Part shown: positions 1-7,372 of the stretch, in pieces
How the letters are laid out: each line of letters opens with the position of its first letter
Numbering within the stretch: the stretch's first letter is position 1
From: RGIG1934 sp045122895
Lineage (GTDB): Bacteria; Bacillota; Clostridia; Lachnospirales; Lachnospiraceae
Length of the DNA: 19,011 bases
Direction: 5' to 3'
NCBI GenBank assembly: GCA_045122895.1
Contig: JBGVIE010000077.1
Span: 1 to 19,011, forward strand
Program-made: the position numbers and the translations under genes
Notes under the pieces: model-generated
What the model was told of the DNA's origin: nothing
Databases searched by the model: none
What the model saw: the letters and a program-made list of their open reading frames with translations, nothing else

Positions 1-1908
1 ATACCGGTAGATGGTAATCTCGAAGGAGAGGGAACAAAAGAGAATCCATATATAATCGCGACTGCCACAGATTTTACAATATTTACAAACAAGCTTAAAG
101 ATGGAACTACTTACGAAGACAAATACATAAAACAGAATGCAGATATAGATATGACGCAGATAACAGGTTATCTGGGGATTGGAAGTGAGGCAGTTTTTTC
201 AGGATATTATGATGGACAGGGGCACACTATCAATGTATCAATAACAGATGATTCTGAGAATGGTACTGCAATATTCCCATATACAGATGGAACAATAATC
301 AATCTTGGTACAACAGGACGAATAGAAAATACAGCCACTGACGGAGGATGTGCAGGGATTGTTCGTTCAATCAGAGAAAACGGAAAGATTATTAACTGCT
401 GGTCTACTGTAACTCTTAATGCAAAAAAAGATGCCGGTGGAATCACATGGACAGTAAAGGCAGATGGTAAGGCAGTTAACTGTTATTACAAAGGAAAGAT
501 TACATGTAAAAACAATTATGGTATAGGAATAGAATGTAGTGGCAGTAGCGTAAGAAATTGTTATTATCAGATGCTTGATGGAAGTACAGAACTCGCAAAC
601 ACTACAAATACTGTTGGTGGAAAAGAAACTACAGATTTTAGTGCTGACAACCTGAATAAAAATATAGAATCGGTAAGTGAGATTACAAGAGCAACAGATA
701 AACTTTGCAGGTTTGAAGATGCTGATGGAAGAGATTTTACATTCGAGGGAAATAACGCAAGACTTAGTAAACTCTGTTACAAATATACAGATAAAAATGG
801 TGTGGAGAAAGAATTTGAAATAAAAAATTTTGATGACACAGTAACGGGATATCAGGTTCAACTTGGAACAGAGGTAAAGGTTGGAGATGAAATTACAGTG
901 TATGGTGAAACCTGCGGGGATTCATCCATATATTCAGTAAAGCAAAGTACAGTCAGTATAAACGAATACGGTTTTGCTACGGGAAGTGCCATTGTGCTTG
1001 GTAAGGCACAGACAACAGATTATACAACCAGTTCATCAAAAATATACGCCATTAATTTTTCGATAGAGATTGAAACCACAACAGAGTCCACAGAAAAGCC
1101 TACAGAGACGCAGTCTACGGAAAAGCCGACACCGACAGAAACAGAGTCTACAGAAAAGCCGACACCTACAGAGACAGAAACGGAGTCTACGGAAAAACCG
1201 ACACCTACAGAGACAGAAACGCAGTCCACGGAAAAACCGACACCTACAGAGACAGAAACACAGTCTACGGAAAAACCGACAGAGACACAGTCTACGGAAA
1301 GACCAACAGAGACACAGTCAACAGAAAAGCCTACACAGACACCTTCAAATAAGATAGTGATAAACAGAATAATCACTAATAAAAAGTCTACAGGAATATG
1401 TGTGGGTCAAAAAGTTACCTTTAACACAACGGTAGAGAGTGATACATCTAAATTAAAATACCAATATGAAATAAGGAAGGGTAACAGAGGCGAGACCAGA
1501 TTTTACTCTACTAATAGCCAATACACTTGGGTACCAAAACAGGCAGGAAAATATTCCGTTACTGTAAGAGTAAAGGATGATAGTGGAAGTATAGCTAGCA
1601 AAAGAATAACATATACAGTTTTAAGTACTGTAAAAATCAGCCGGTTATCTGTCAGTAAAATAACTAAAAAGACTAAGAAGATAACCCTGTCAGCAAACGT
1701 GGCAGGCGGAAGTAAAAAATATCTGTATAGATTTGCAATTAGAAAAAATAATATGAAAAAGTTACAATATTTATCAAAATACAAAGCTGCAAAATCAGTA
1801 AAGATTAATAGGCCTAAAAAGGGCAGATATGAAATATATGTATATGTAAAAGACAGGGTAACCGGTAAAGTTGTTACCAGAACACGTAAGCTTATGATAG
1901 CCGGATAA
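1..1908 (+). CDS. Large surface protein, 5' end outside window (Thr/Pro/Glu-rich linker, Y_Y_Y-type C-terminus)
   Basis: The frame is already open at base 1 (it reads IPVDGNLEGEGTKENPY), so the ATG at 151, which lacks a ribosome binding site, is internal and at least 635 residues are present. The first ~350 residues carry the G-x-G-T-x-x-N-P-Y-x-I entry motif and repeated N-C-Y-Y / I-N-C-W rungs, as in GLUG/beta-helix bacterial surface proteins. Residues ~359-450 form a low-complexity linker with eight STEKPT or STERPT units. The last ~180 residues hold two tandem Ig-like modules, the second ending in Tyr-rich strands (Y-E-I-Y-V-Y-V-K-D) like the Y_Y_Y domain. No LPXTG sorting signal or C-terminal membrane anchor is present, so attachment would depend on the missing N-terminus or on non-covalent wall binding. 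I infer an extracellular adhesin or carbohydrate-associated role; the substrate is unknown. The gene ends at a bidirectional terminator. Confidence 0.8.
   Translation: MPVDGNLEGEGTKENPYIIATATDFTIFTNKLKDGTTYEDKYIKQNADIDMTQITGYLGIGSEAVFSGYYDGQGHTINVSITDDSENGTAIFPYTDGTIINLGTTGRIENTATDGGCAGIVRSIRENGKIINCWSTVTLNAKKDAGGITWTVKADGKAVNCYYKGKITCKNNYGIGIECSGSSVRNCYYQMLDGSTELANTTNTVGGKETTDFSADNLNKNIESVSEITRATDKLCRFEDADGRDFTFEGNNARLSKLCYKYTDKNGVEKEFEIKNFDDTVTGYQVQLGTEVKVGDEITVYGETCGDSSIYSVKQSTVSINEYGFATGSAIVLGKAQTTDYTTSSSKIYAINFSIEIETTTESTEKPTETQSTEKPTPTETESTEKPTPTETETESTEKPTPTETETQSTEKPTPTETETQSTEKPTETQSTERPTETQSTEKPTQTPSNKIVINRIITNKKSTGICVGQKVTFNTTVESDTSKLKYQYEIRKGNRGETRFYSTNSQYTWVPKQAGKYSVTVRVKDDSGSIASKRITYTVLSTVKISRLSVSKITKKTKKITLSANVAGGSKKYLYRFAIRKNNMKKLQYLSKYKAAKSVKINRPKKGRYEIYVYVKDRVTGKVVTRTRKLMIAG
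1075..1350 (+). repeat. In-frame degenerate tandem repeat encoding STEKPT(PTETE/TETQ) units
   Basis: Eight copies of a Ser-Thr-Glu-Lys/Arg-Pro-Thr core are separated by ETQ, PTETE or PTETETE/Q spacers. Adjacent units are near-identical at DNA level (for example the tctacggaaaaaccgac core), so the copy number could change by slippage or recombination. The repeat makes a stiff, acidic, probably extended stalk between the N-terminal and C-terminal domains of the surface protein. The long antisense reading frame across it is a by-product of the repeat. Confidence 0.8.
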
Positions 1909-1910
1909 AA

Positions 1911-1950
1911 AGAAAAAAGGTTCGTGAATTAAGTTTCCGAACCTTTTTTT
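1911..1950. terminator. Bidirectional intrinsic terminator between convergent genes
   Basis: An AAAAAAGGTTCG arm pairs with CGAACCTTTTTTT around an A/T-rich loop. A-tracts and T-tracts on both sides make it work for the surface-protein gene on the plus strand and for the membrane-protein gene on the minus strand. The stop codon of the minus-strand gene lies in the loop. Confidence 0.8.
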
Positions 1951-2930
1951 GATATCTTCTTCTTAAGTGTTTTGTGTTTGATTTCCTGTTTGATTTCCTG
2001 TGTGTAGCCAAGTAATATATCAGGATACTTAGTAGATAAATACTCGGTTACCAGTGCAATATCATCGGCACTACATTTTGTCATTGACGCTGAAATGTTG
2101 CGCTGGGCGATAAAATGTAAGTGGTATGTTATTCGTGCTCTAAAGAATAATTTATGAATTGTGCTATGCTCATACACCCACATGATCTGGTCAAGAGGTA
2201 AAATGATTATATCGTTCTTGGGAAAAGCAACCAGATAATTTTTTGTAAAAAATATACGACCTGCTCTTGCCTTGTAGTGTGATAATTCACGAAGAACATC
2301 TTTTGTGTGAACGCCAACAGTAATATGCCTGAATTTGAAAAATGCGGGATGTAATTCCGGTATGGCATACATAATAAGGTTAATAAGTATGAATACAGCG
2401 ATTGCGGTTATAACCAATATCTCATATATGAAAAGATACTTGTAAAGTTGAAGGTTATAAGCTGCTTCATTTAGTAAATAAGGGCAGGCAACTGAGTATA
2501 TGCCGGAAACAGTGAAATCAATGTCGTTGGCAAAATTAGAAATCACATTTCTAAGGTCTGCATCCCTTTTGACAAGCTTTCCACGACAGGTATAATTAGT
2601 AATAACCTCATCCGGAGTTTTGTCCTTACCTGTTATCAGGGCAAAATAGACTTTTTCATCCTTAATGTAGTAGTAATAATAGCCTTTTGTATTAAATCTT
2701 GTAACAAGATTATACCCTGTGTAGTGTAGCTTTGGAAATGTGATTTCAACATATTGCTCTCCATTCAGGGCGTGTTTTTCGAAATCCTTTGGTGAGTCTA
2801 AGATAGTAGGTGAAAATATGTTACTAAATGGTAGGACAAACAAAGGAATAGAAAATATTACAAGGGGTATGAGTGCAAATAATATATCTTTAAGACAAAT
2901 ACGTCGTATATGTTTGTGTAATATATTCAT
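1929..2930 (-). CDS. Two-TM membrane protein of unknown function
   Basis: The protein is 333 residues. I chose the start at 2930 because a clear TTAGGAGT ribosome binding site lies 7 nt upstream; the longer frame starting at 2990 would overlap the promoter -35 box. A hydrophobic segment at residues ~15-37 and a second at ~167-190 frame a ~130-residue Tyr-rich region, which should face outside if the N-terminal Arg/Lys-rich end is cytoplasmic. About 140 residues follow in the cytoplasm, including a compact part (VGVHTKDVLREL, then FPKNDIIILPLDQI) that resembles a PH-like or YcxB-like fold in character, and a Lys-rich tail. I do not recognise the family and assign no function. It has its own promoter and terminator, so it is probably monocistronic. 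Confidence 0.8.
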   Translation of the reverse strand: MNILHKHIRRICLKDILFALIPLVIFSIPLFVLPFSNIFSPTILDSPKDFEKHALNGEQYVEITFPKLHYTGYNLVTRFNTKGYYYYYIKDEKVYFALITGKDKTPDEVITNYTCRGKLVKRDADLRNVISNFANDIDFTVSGIYSVACPYLLNEAAYNLQLYKYLFIYEILVITAIAVFILINLIMYAIPELHPAFFKFRHITVGVHTKDVLRELSHYKARAGRIFFTKNYLVAFPKNDIIILPLDQIMWVYEHSTIHKLFFRARITYHLHFIAQRNISASMTKCSADDIALVTEYLSTKYPDILLGYTQEIKQEIKHKTLKKKISKKGSET

Positions 2931-2961
2931 AAAAATAACTCCTAATAATTGTATACACATA

Positions 2962-2990
2962 AGTATAGGATAAGTGTGAGGAATAATCAA
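2962..2990 (-). promoter_or_regulatory. Sigma-A promoter of the minus-strand membrane-protein gene
   Basis: On the minus strand TTGATT (2985-2990) is followed after exactly 17 nt by TATACT (2962-2967), about 30 nt before the AGGAGT ribosome binding site. Confidence 0.65.
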
Positions 2991-2992
2991 CC

Positions 2993-3021
2993 TTGCATTT
3001 AAATAAAAAAACTGATACTAT
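2993..3021 (+). promoter_or_regulatory. Sigma-A promoter of the methyltransferase-hslO operon
   Basis: TTGCAT (2993-2998) and TACTAT (3016-3021) are spaced by 17 nt, placing transcription start near 3028 and giving a ~30-nt leader. Its -35 box is only 2 nt from the -35 box of the divergent minus-strand promoter. Confidence 0.65.
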
Positions 3022-3059
3022 ATGACAGAAGAAAACAAAACGGAGCGTGAACAATAGAG

Positions 3060-3821
3060 ATGGAAGTATATTCGGATTTTTCTAAAGTGTATGATATGTT
3101 TATGGAAAATATACCATACAAAAAATGGTCAAAAAGGATAATACAGATACTTAACGGGCATGGAATATATGATGGAATAGTTACAGATTTAGGATGCGGA
3201 ACAGGTTGCCTTACACAGTTACTTGCAGAGGCCGGATATGATATGATAGGTATTGATTATTCTATGGATATGCTGGAACAGGCAATGGAAAAACGCTGTG
3301 AGTCCGGATATGATTCCATACTATATCTCAATCAGGACATGAGGGAGTTTGAACTCTATGGAACAGTAAGGGCTATAGTGTGTACGTGTGACTCTCTGAA
3401 TTATTTGTTGGAGGAAGATGAGGTATTACAGGTATTTAAGCTGGTAAATAATTATCTTGATCCGGACGGAATATTCATTTTTGACATAACCACCAAACAC
3501 AAATATCTTGATATAGATAACTGTGTCATAGCTGAAAATCAGGAAGATGCCAGCTTTATATGGGAAAATACTTATTTTGAAGAAGAGAAAATTAATGAAT
3601 ATGAATTAACTTTATTTATCAAAGATAATGAAGATGGAAAGTATGTAAAGAGTGTTGAGATACATCAACAGAGGGCTTATGAAATAGAAGAACTGGTAAA
3701 CCTGTTAGATAAAGCAGGATTAAAGACATTAAAGATAGAGGATGCGTACACGGGAAAGCCATATCGGGAAATGAGTGAACGCATACTTATAACAGCATCA
3801 AAAAAAGAATCGGAGGTATAA
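3060..3821 (+). CDS. Class I SAM-dependent methyltransferase
   Basis: The protein is 253 residues and starts MEVYSDFSKVYD, the usual opening of a small-molecule-type methyltransferase family common in Firmicutes. The SAM-binding motif I, VTDLGCGTG, is at residues 41-49; the acidic ribose-binding position follows at GIDYS (~64-68), and a motif-II-like CTCDSLNYL segment at ~110-118. The substrate cannot be told from the sequence. The stop codon is only 2 nt from the hslO start and hslO's ribosome binding site overlaps the end of this gene, so the two are co-transcribed from the 2993-3021 promoter. A GGAG lies 14 nt upstream of the ATG, so translation initiation may be moderate. Fold confidence is high and substrate confidence is nil. 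Confidence 0.88.
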   Translation: MEVYSDFSKVYDMFMENIPYKKWSKRIIQILNGHGIYDGIVTDLGCGTGCLTQLLAEAGYDMIGIDYSMDMLEQAMEKRCESGYDSILYLNQDMREFELYGTVRAIVCTCDSLNYLLEEDEVLQVFKLVNNYLDPDGIFIFDITTKHKYLDIDNCVIAENQEDASFIWENTYFEEEKINEYELTLFIKDNEDGKYVKSVEIHQQRAYEIEELVNLLDKAGLKTLKIEDAYTGKPYREMSERILITASKKESEV

Positions 3822-3823
3822 AA

Positions 3824-4702
3824 ATGTCAGATTATATAGTAAGAGCAACAGCGGCAAATAACCAGATAAGGGCATTTGCAATTACATCAAAAGAATTAGT
3901 GGAATACAGCAGAAGTGTTCATAATACAAGCCCTGTAGCAACGGCTGCACTCGGAAGACTGTTAACAGGTGCTGCTATGATGGGTGTGATGATGAAGGGC
4001 GAAAAGGATTTGTTAACGGTTCAAATGAAGGGTGACGGTCCGATTGATGGTATCACGGTAACGGCTGATTCAAAAGGCAATGTAAAAGGTTATCCGGGAA
4101 ATCCAAACGTAATTATACCACCTAACTATCTTGGTAAGTTAGATGTAGGTGCAGCGATTGGTTATGGAACGATGACAGTAGTAAAAGATTTAGGTATGAA
4201 AGAGCCCTATTCAAGTCAGGTAGCACTTACAACCAGTGAGGTAGCAGAAGATTTAACCTATTATTTTGCTACATCCGAGCAGGTGCCTTCAGCAGTAGCA
4301 CTTGGTGTTCTTATGAACAAGGACAATACAGTAGCACAGGCAGGTGGCTTTATTATACAGCTTATGCCTTTTGCAGATGAAAAGCTTGTAGAGATACTGG
4401 AGGAGAAGATTGGAAAAATCACTTCGGTAACAGCTATGCTTGAAAAAGGTATGTCTCCTGAGGATATTCTTGAAGAAGTATTAGGTGAACTGGGTGTGGA
4501 ATTTACGGATAAGATGCCAACACAGTTTTTATGCAACTGTTCAAAAGAAAGAATATCAAAAGCATTAATAAGTCTTGGCAGAAAAGAACTGGATGCAATT
4601 ATTAATGATGGCGAAGAGATTAATGTTAACTGTCATTTTTGCAATACGGATTACAAGTTTGAAATAGAAGACATTAAAGAACTTAGAAAAAACTGCAGAT
4701 AA
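3824..4702 (+). CDS. hslO: Redox-regulated chaperone Hsp33
   Basis: The 292-residue protein matches the Hsp33 family in length and content: an N-terminal chaperone domain (DYIVRATAANNQIRAFA opening, ALGRLLTGAAMM at residues ~45-57, GPIDGI, GYPGNP) and a C-terminal zinc switch. The four zinc-binding cysteines are visible as C237-x-C239 and C270-x2-C273. In the known family these bind Zn when reduced; oxidation to disulfides unfolds the linker and activates ATP-independent holdase activity in the cytoplasm against oxidative and heat-induced aggregation. A strong GGAGG sits 7 nt upstream of the start. It is the second gene of the operon and is followed directly by a terminator. Confidence 0.97.
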   Translation: MSDYIVRATAANNQIRAFAITSKELVEYSRSVHNTSPVATAALGRLLTGAAMMGVMMKGEKDLLTVQMKGDGPIDGITVTADSKGNVKGYPGNPNVIIPPNYLGKLDVGAAIGYGTMTVVKDLGMKEPYSSQVALTTSEVAEDLTYYFATSEQVPSAVALGVLMNKDNTVAQAGGFIIQLMPFADEKLVEILEEKIGKITSVTAMLEKGMSPEDILEEVLGELGVEFTDKMPTQFLCNCSKERISKALISLGRKELDAIINDGEEINVNCHFCNTDYKFEIEDIKELRKNCR

Positions 4703-4707
4703 TAAAC

Positions 4708-4742
4708 AAAAAAGGCTGTATCATTGTGATACAAGCCTTTTT
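4708..4742. terminator. Bidirectional intrinsic terminator between hslO and csp
   Basis: The AAAAAAGGCTGTATCA arm pairs with TGATACAAGCCTTTTT, with one bulged A, around a 3-nt TTG loop. It has a T-tract on each strand, so it can end both the hslo operon and the convergent cold-shock gene. Confidence 0.85.
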
Positions 4743-4781
4743 GCAATCATATTGTAAAAGATAGTGCTTATTTACAGTTGA

Positions 4782-4979
4782 TTAGCATTTTGTTACGTTT
4801 GTAGCCTGTGGTCCCTTAGCACCGTCAACTACATCAAATTCAACCGCCTGGCCTTCTTTAACTGTCTTAAAGCCTTCCATATCAAGTCCTGAGTAGTGTA
4901 CGAATACGTCATTACCTTCTTCATCTGAGATGAAACCGTAACCCTTCTGGTCGTTAAACCATTTAACAGTACCTTTCAT
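4782..4979 (-). CDS. csp: Cold-shock protein (CspA family)
   Basis: This 65-residue, single cold-shock domain protein opens MKGTVKWFNDQKGYGFI. RNP1 (KGYGFI, residues 12-17) and RNP2 (DVFVHY, residues 24-29) are intact, with the surface aromatics W7, F8, Y14, F16, F26, H28 and Y29 that stack on single-stranded RNA or DNA. The family acts as RNA chaperones in the cytoplasm, loosening mRNA structure at low temperature or during adaptation. An excellent CGGAGG is 8 nt upstream of the ATG. It has its own consensus promoter at 5028-5056 and a ~41-nt leader, shorter than the long thermosensing leader of E. coli cspA, so leader-based thermoregulation is not obvious. Confidence 0.97.
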   Translation of the reverse strand: MKGTVKWFNDQKGYGFISDEEGNDVFVHYSGLDMEGFKTVKEGQAVEFDVVDGAKGPQATNVTKC

Positions 4980-5027
4980 AATAGTACCTCCGATATATTA
5001 TTGTATGCTTTCGCAAATACAAATAAA

Positions 5028-5056
5028 ACTATATCATAAATATATCTGAATGTCAA
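5028..5056 (-). promoter_or_regulatory. Consensus sigma-A promoter of csp
   Basis: On the minus strand a perfect TTGACA (5051-5056) is followed after 17 nt by TATAGT (5028-5033). It begins 11 bases downstream of the yerC stop codon, so csp can be expressed independently of the upstream operon. Expected transcription start is near 5021. Confidence 0.8.
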
Positions 5057-5066
5057 ATAAATGTGC

Positions 5067-5354
5067 CTATTTCTTAAGTCTTTCGAAAACCATTTCATAA
5101 CCGTCATTGCCGTAATTAAGAGAACGGTTTACACGGCTTATGGTAGCCGTTGAAGCGCCGGTCTGTTCTGATATCTCAAGATATGTCTTGTTTTCATTCA
5201 ACATAGTTGCGACTTCGTATCTTTGTGCAAATGAAAGCAATTCATTAACTGTACATACATCTTCAAAAAATGCATAACATTCATCTCTTGATTTTAGTGT
5301 TAGTATCGCATCAAAAAGATGGTCAACTGCATCTGTTTTTAATTTTTTATTCAT
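5067..5354 (-). CDS. TrpR-related protein, YerC/YecD family
   Basis: The protein is 95 residues when started at MNKKLKTD. I prefer this start because a GGAG lies 6 nt ahead of it; the in-frame ATG 12 nt upstream (5366) overlaps that ribosome binding site. The sequence matches the YerC/YecD family of TrpR-fold regulators: an LFDAILTLKSRDECYAFFEDVCTVNEL dimerisation half, then a helix-turn-helix (TYLEISEQTGASTATISRVNRSLNYG) with the typical T-x-T-I-S-R recognition helix. It is presumably a DNA-binding repressor, but its ligand and targets cannot be inferred from the sequence. It lies 18 nt downstream of the PHP phosphatase gene on the same strand and is probably co-transcribed with it. Confidence 0.9.
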   Translation of the reverse strand: MNKKLKTDAVDHLFDAILTLKSRDECYAFFEDVCTVNELLSFAQRYEVATMLNENKTYLEISEQTGASTATISRVNRSLNYGNDGYEMVFERLKK

Positions 5355-5372
5355 ACTGGTCTCCATTTCTTG

Positions 5373-6095
5373 TTATTTGTCTGCATATCTGTTAGTGTAG
5401 GATTTCACAAGCTCCATATCATAATTGGCTATCAGTCTGCGTGGAAATCCAACTTCGTTAATAAGCTTCATAGCATAATCATGACAGCCTACCTTATCTA
5501 TACTATGTGCGTCGCTGCCGATGATTACAGGAGTATTGTGCTCCATACATAATTTGAGTATAGTCTCATCATTACCGTATGGATCTTTGCGCCATCCACC
5601 GGGGGTTAAAGAGTTGTTGTTAATCTCAAGCAGAGTATGGTGCTCTTTTGCTGCCTTGACAATTGCTTCGTAGTCCATTGGCACTCTTCCGTCATCAGGG
5701 TGTCCGATAATATTGACATACGGATTCTTAATGGCTCCAATAATTGCGTTGGTATTCTGTGTTATATCGCCAGGTTCATATCCTATAGTAGGGTGAATAC
5801 TTGCGATTGCAATATCCATTTCGGACAAAAGACTACTATTCATATCAACATCACCATCATAGCTTATGATGTTAAGCTCTACACCGAAAGCAAGAGTAAC
5901 ATCGCCGATTGTTCTACTAAGAGAACGCAAATTCCTAAAATATATTTCATGGCATGTTCCCGGCATTGTAACAGCATGTTCAGTAATTCCAAGAAATTTG
6001 ATGCCCTTTTCAGAAGCGGCCTGGGCCATTTCATTAATTGTATTGTAAGCATGACCACTTGCAATCGTGTGGGTATGCATATCACAAACGTACAT
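5373..6095 (-). CDS. PHP-domain phosphatase, YcdX family
   Basis: The protein is 240 residues from the ATG at 6095. This start is chosen because MYVCDMHTHT aligns with the YcdX N-terminus, putting the first metal histidine at residue 7 as in YcdX, and an AGGA sits just upstream, though with a tight 3-4 nt spacing. An ATG at 6107 (4 residues longer) is possible but has no ribosome binding site. All nine trinuclear-metal ligands of the family are visible, numbered from 6095: H7, H9, H15, H40, E73, H101, H132, D195 and H197 (in DMHTHT, GHAY, TEHA, GVEL, SIHP, GHPDD and SDAH). The family hydrolyses phosphomonoesters with Zn; the physiological substrate is unknown. It heads an operon with yerC/yecD. 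Confidence 0.9.
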   Translation of the reverse strand: MYVCDMHTHTIASGHAYNTINEMAQAASEKGIKFLGITEHAVTMPGTCHEIYFRNLRSLSRTIGDVTLAFGVELNIISYDGDVDMNSSLLSEMDIAIASIHPTIGYEPGDITQNTNAIIGAIKNPYVNIIGHPDDGRVPMDYEAIVKAAKEHHTLLEINNNSLTPGGWRKDPYGNDETILKLCMEHNTPVIIGSDAHSIDKVGCHDYAMKLINEVGFPRRLIANYDMELVKSYTNRYADK

Positions 6096-6113
6096 ATTAT
6101 TCCTCATTTCTGA

Positions 6114-6126
6114 GACGCTACGCGTC
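6114..6126 (-). repeat. Small hairpin in the leader of the PHP phosphatase gene
   Basis: On the minus strand GACGC-GTA-GCGTC forms a 5-bp GC-rich stem with a 3-nt loop just upstream of the start codon region. The same GACGC-rTA-GCGTC hairpin core is found in the insert at 7339-7351, so this may be a remnant of the same repeat family. Confidence 0.5.
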
Positions 6127-6141
6127 GTAATCTTTATTCTT

Positions 6142-6170
6142 ACTATATCACATTAAAGCGTTAATTCCAA
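6142..6170 (-). promoter_or_regulatory. Sigma-A promoter of the PHP phosphatase-yerC operon
   Basis: On the minus strand TTGGAA (6165-6170) and TATAGT (6142-6147) are spaced by 17 nt. Transcription would start near 6135, so the GACGC hairpin lies inside the short leader. Confidence 0.6.
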
Positions 6171-6239
6171 CAAGTAATGGTAAACATTTATAAATTCCTG
6201 CATAGATATAGAATAATAAAGTATTTAAAGGTGAACAGA

Positions 6240-7223
6240 GTGATAAAGAAAAAAGTAATAAGCGTAATGTTAGTACTAACATTAGTTATGGGATTTTTTA
6301 CTGCATGTAAAAAAGATGATGACGGACTTAAGAAGGTAAAATTGTGTGAGGTAGCACATTCAATTTTTTATGCACCGCAATATGTGGCTATCGAGAAAGG
6401 ATATTTTAAAGAAGAAGGAATTAAGATTAAGCTGGTAAACGGGGCAGGAGCAGATAAGGTTATGACGTCTGTTTTGTCAGGAGATTCGGATATTGGATTC
6501 ATGGGTTCAGAGGCCTCTATTTATGTGTATCAGCAGGGGGAGAAGGATTATATAGTTAACTTTGCAGGGTTAACCCAAAGAGCAGGGAACTTCCTTGTGG
6601 CAAGAGACGATAAGGCATTTAAGTGGGAGGATTTGAAAGGAAAAACTGTACTTGGTGGAAGAGAAGGCGGTATGCCGGAAATGATTTTTGAATATATTCT
6701 CAAGAAAAAAGGTATCGATCCTGAAAAAGATTTGACTATCGTAAAAAATATTGATTTTGGTCTTACGGCAGGGGCGTTTAGCAGCGGTCAGGGAGATTAC
6801 ACAGTTGAGTTTGAACCGTTTGCAACAGGTCTGGAGAAAGAAAAAGACGGTTATGTGATTGCTTCTCTGGGAGAGGAAAGTGGTTATGTTCCATATACTG
6901 CATACAGTGCAAAAAAGAGTTATATTGAGGATAATAAGGACACGATAAGAGCATTTACAAAGGCTATACAAAAAGGTCTGGATTATGTAAATACTCATAG
7001 CAGCGAGGAAATTGCAAAGGTTATTAAACCACAGTTTAAAGAAACAAGTATGGATGATCTTGTAACAATAATCGATAGATATAAACAACAGGATACATGG
7101 AAAACGACAACAGAATTTACTAAGGACAGTTTTGAATTGTTGCAGGACATTTTGTGGGAGTCAAAAGTTCTTGAAGACAGGGTACCATATGAAGATTTAG
7201 TAAATACAGAGTTTTCAAAATAA
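6240..7223 (+). CDS. Lipoprotein substrate-binding protein, SsuA/TauA/THI5 (NMT1) type
   Basis: I start this at the GTG at 6240, with AAAGGTG 6 nt upstream; the longer ATG frame at 6177 has no ribosome binding site and would put 21 extra residues before the signal peptide. The result is 327 residues with a Lys-rich lipoprotein signal and lipobox FTAC (C23). The mature part matches ABC-transporter binding proteins of the NMT1/THI5-like and SsuA/TauA group: AHSIFYAPQYVAIEKGYFKEEGI, then SGDSDIGFMGSEASIYVY, and LKGKTVLGGREGGMPEM. Such proteins capture nitrate, sulfonates, taurine or pyrimidine precursors; the ligand cannot be assigned here. Unusually, no permease or ATPase gene lies on either side, since the neighbours point the other way, so it must use a transporter encoded elsewhere or act as an orphan sensor. 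Confidence 0.9.
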   Translation: MIKKKVISVMLVLTLVMGFFTACKKDDDGLKKVKLCEVAHSIFYAPQYVAIEKGYFKEEGIKIKLVNGAGADKVMTSVLSGDSDIGFMGSEASIYVYQQGEKDYIVNFAGLTQRAGNFLVARDDKAFKWEDLKGKTVLGGREGGMPEMIFEYILKKKGIDPEKDLTIVKNIDFGLTAGAFSSGQGDYTVEFEPFATGLEKEKDGYVIASLGEESGYVPYTAYSAKKSYIEDNKDTIRAFTKAIQKGLDYVNTHSSEEIAKVIKPQFKETSMDDLVTIIDRYKQQDTWKTTTEFTKDSFELLQDILWESKVLEDRVPYEDLVNTEFSK

Positions 7224-7372
7224 TAGTGTGAAAAATCGCGCTGATGCGCCGATTTTGCGCACGGCTATTTGTGCCGCAGGCGCCACAAAGTAGCCCCTAT
7301 CGCAGAGCTGAATCTGATATTCAGCTCGCGATTCCTCCGACGCATAGCGTCTGCGGAATTTAGTGTGAAAAA
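7224..7372. mobile_element. GC-rich, hairpin-dense 137-bp insert flanked by 12-bp direct repeats (MITE/REP-like)
   Basis: TAGTGTGAAAAA occurs at 7224-7235 and again at 7361-7372. Between them lies a block visibly richer in G+C than its surroundings, folding into four successive hairpins: 7232-7256 (AAAATCG / CGATTTT), ~7263-7295 (GGCTA...TTGTG / CACAAA...TAGCC), 7299-7332 (ATCGC-A-GAGCTGAAT / ATTCAGCTCGCGAT, 14 bp with one bulge) and 7331-7359 (ATTCC...GACGC / GCGTC...GGAAT). No protein-coding sequence is credible. Removing one repeat plus the block would bring the lipoprotein stop codon straight up to the DUF1836 terminator, as expected for an insertion with target-site duplication. This is inference; genome copies would settle it. 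Confidence 0.5.

Noticed and set aside
1070..1357. 95-codon plus-strand frame rich in Arg/Gln/Lys
   Set aside because: It is the +1 frame of the same coding repeat, so it is not an independent gene.
1020..1376. 118-codon minus-strand frame with repeated SVGVGFSVD units
   Set aside because: It is the antisense shadow of the STEKPT-coding repeat, with no ribosome binding site; repeat DNA lacks stops on both strands.
2931..2990. N-terminal 20 codons of the longer frame of the two-TM protein
   Set aside because: They overlap the promoter -35 box and precede a strong ribosome binding site for the ATG at 2930.
7232..7256. Terminator of the lipoprotein gene
   Set aside because: The AAAATCG/CGATTTT hairpin has only four T residues, which are part of the stem, and is followed by GCGC, so it is at best a weak terminator and fits the repeat block instead.
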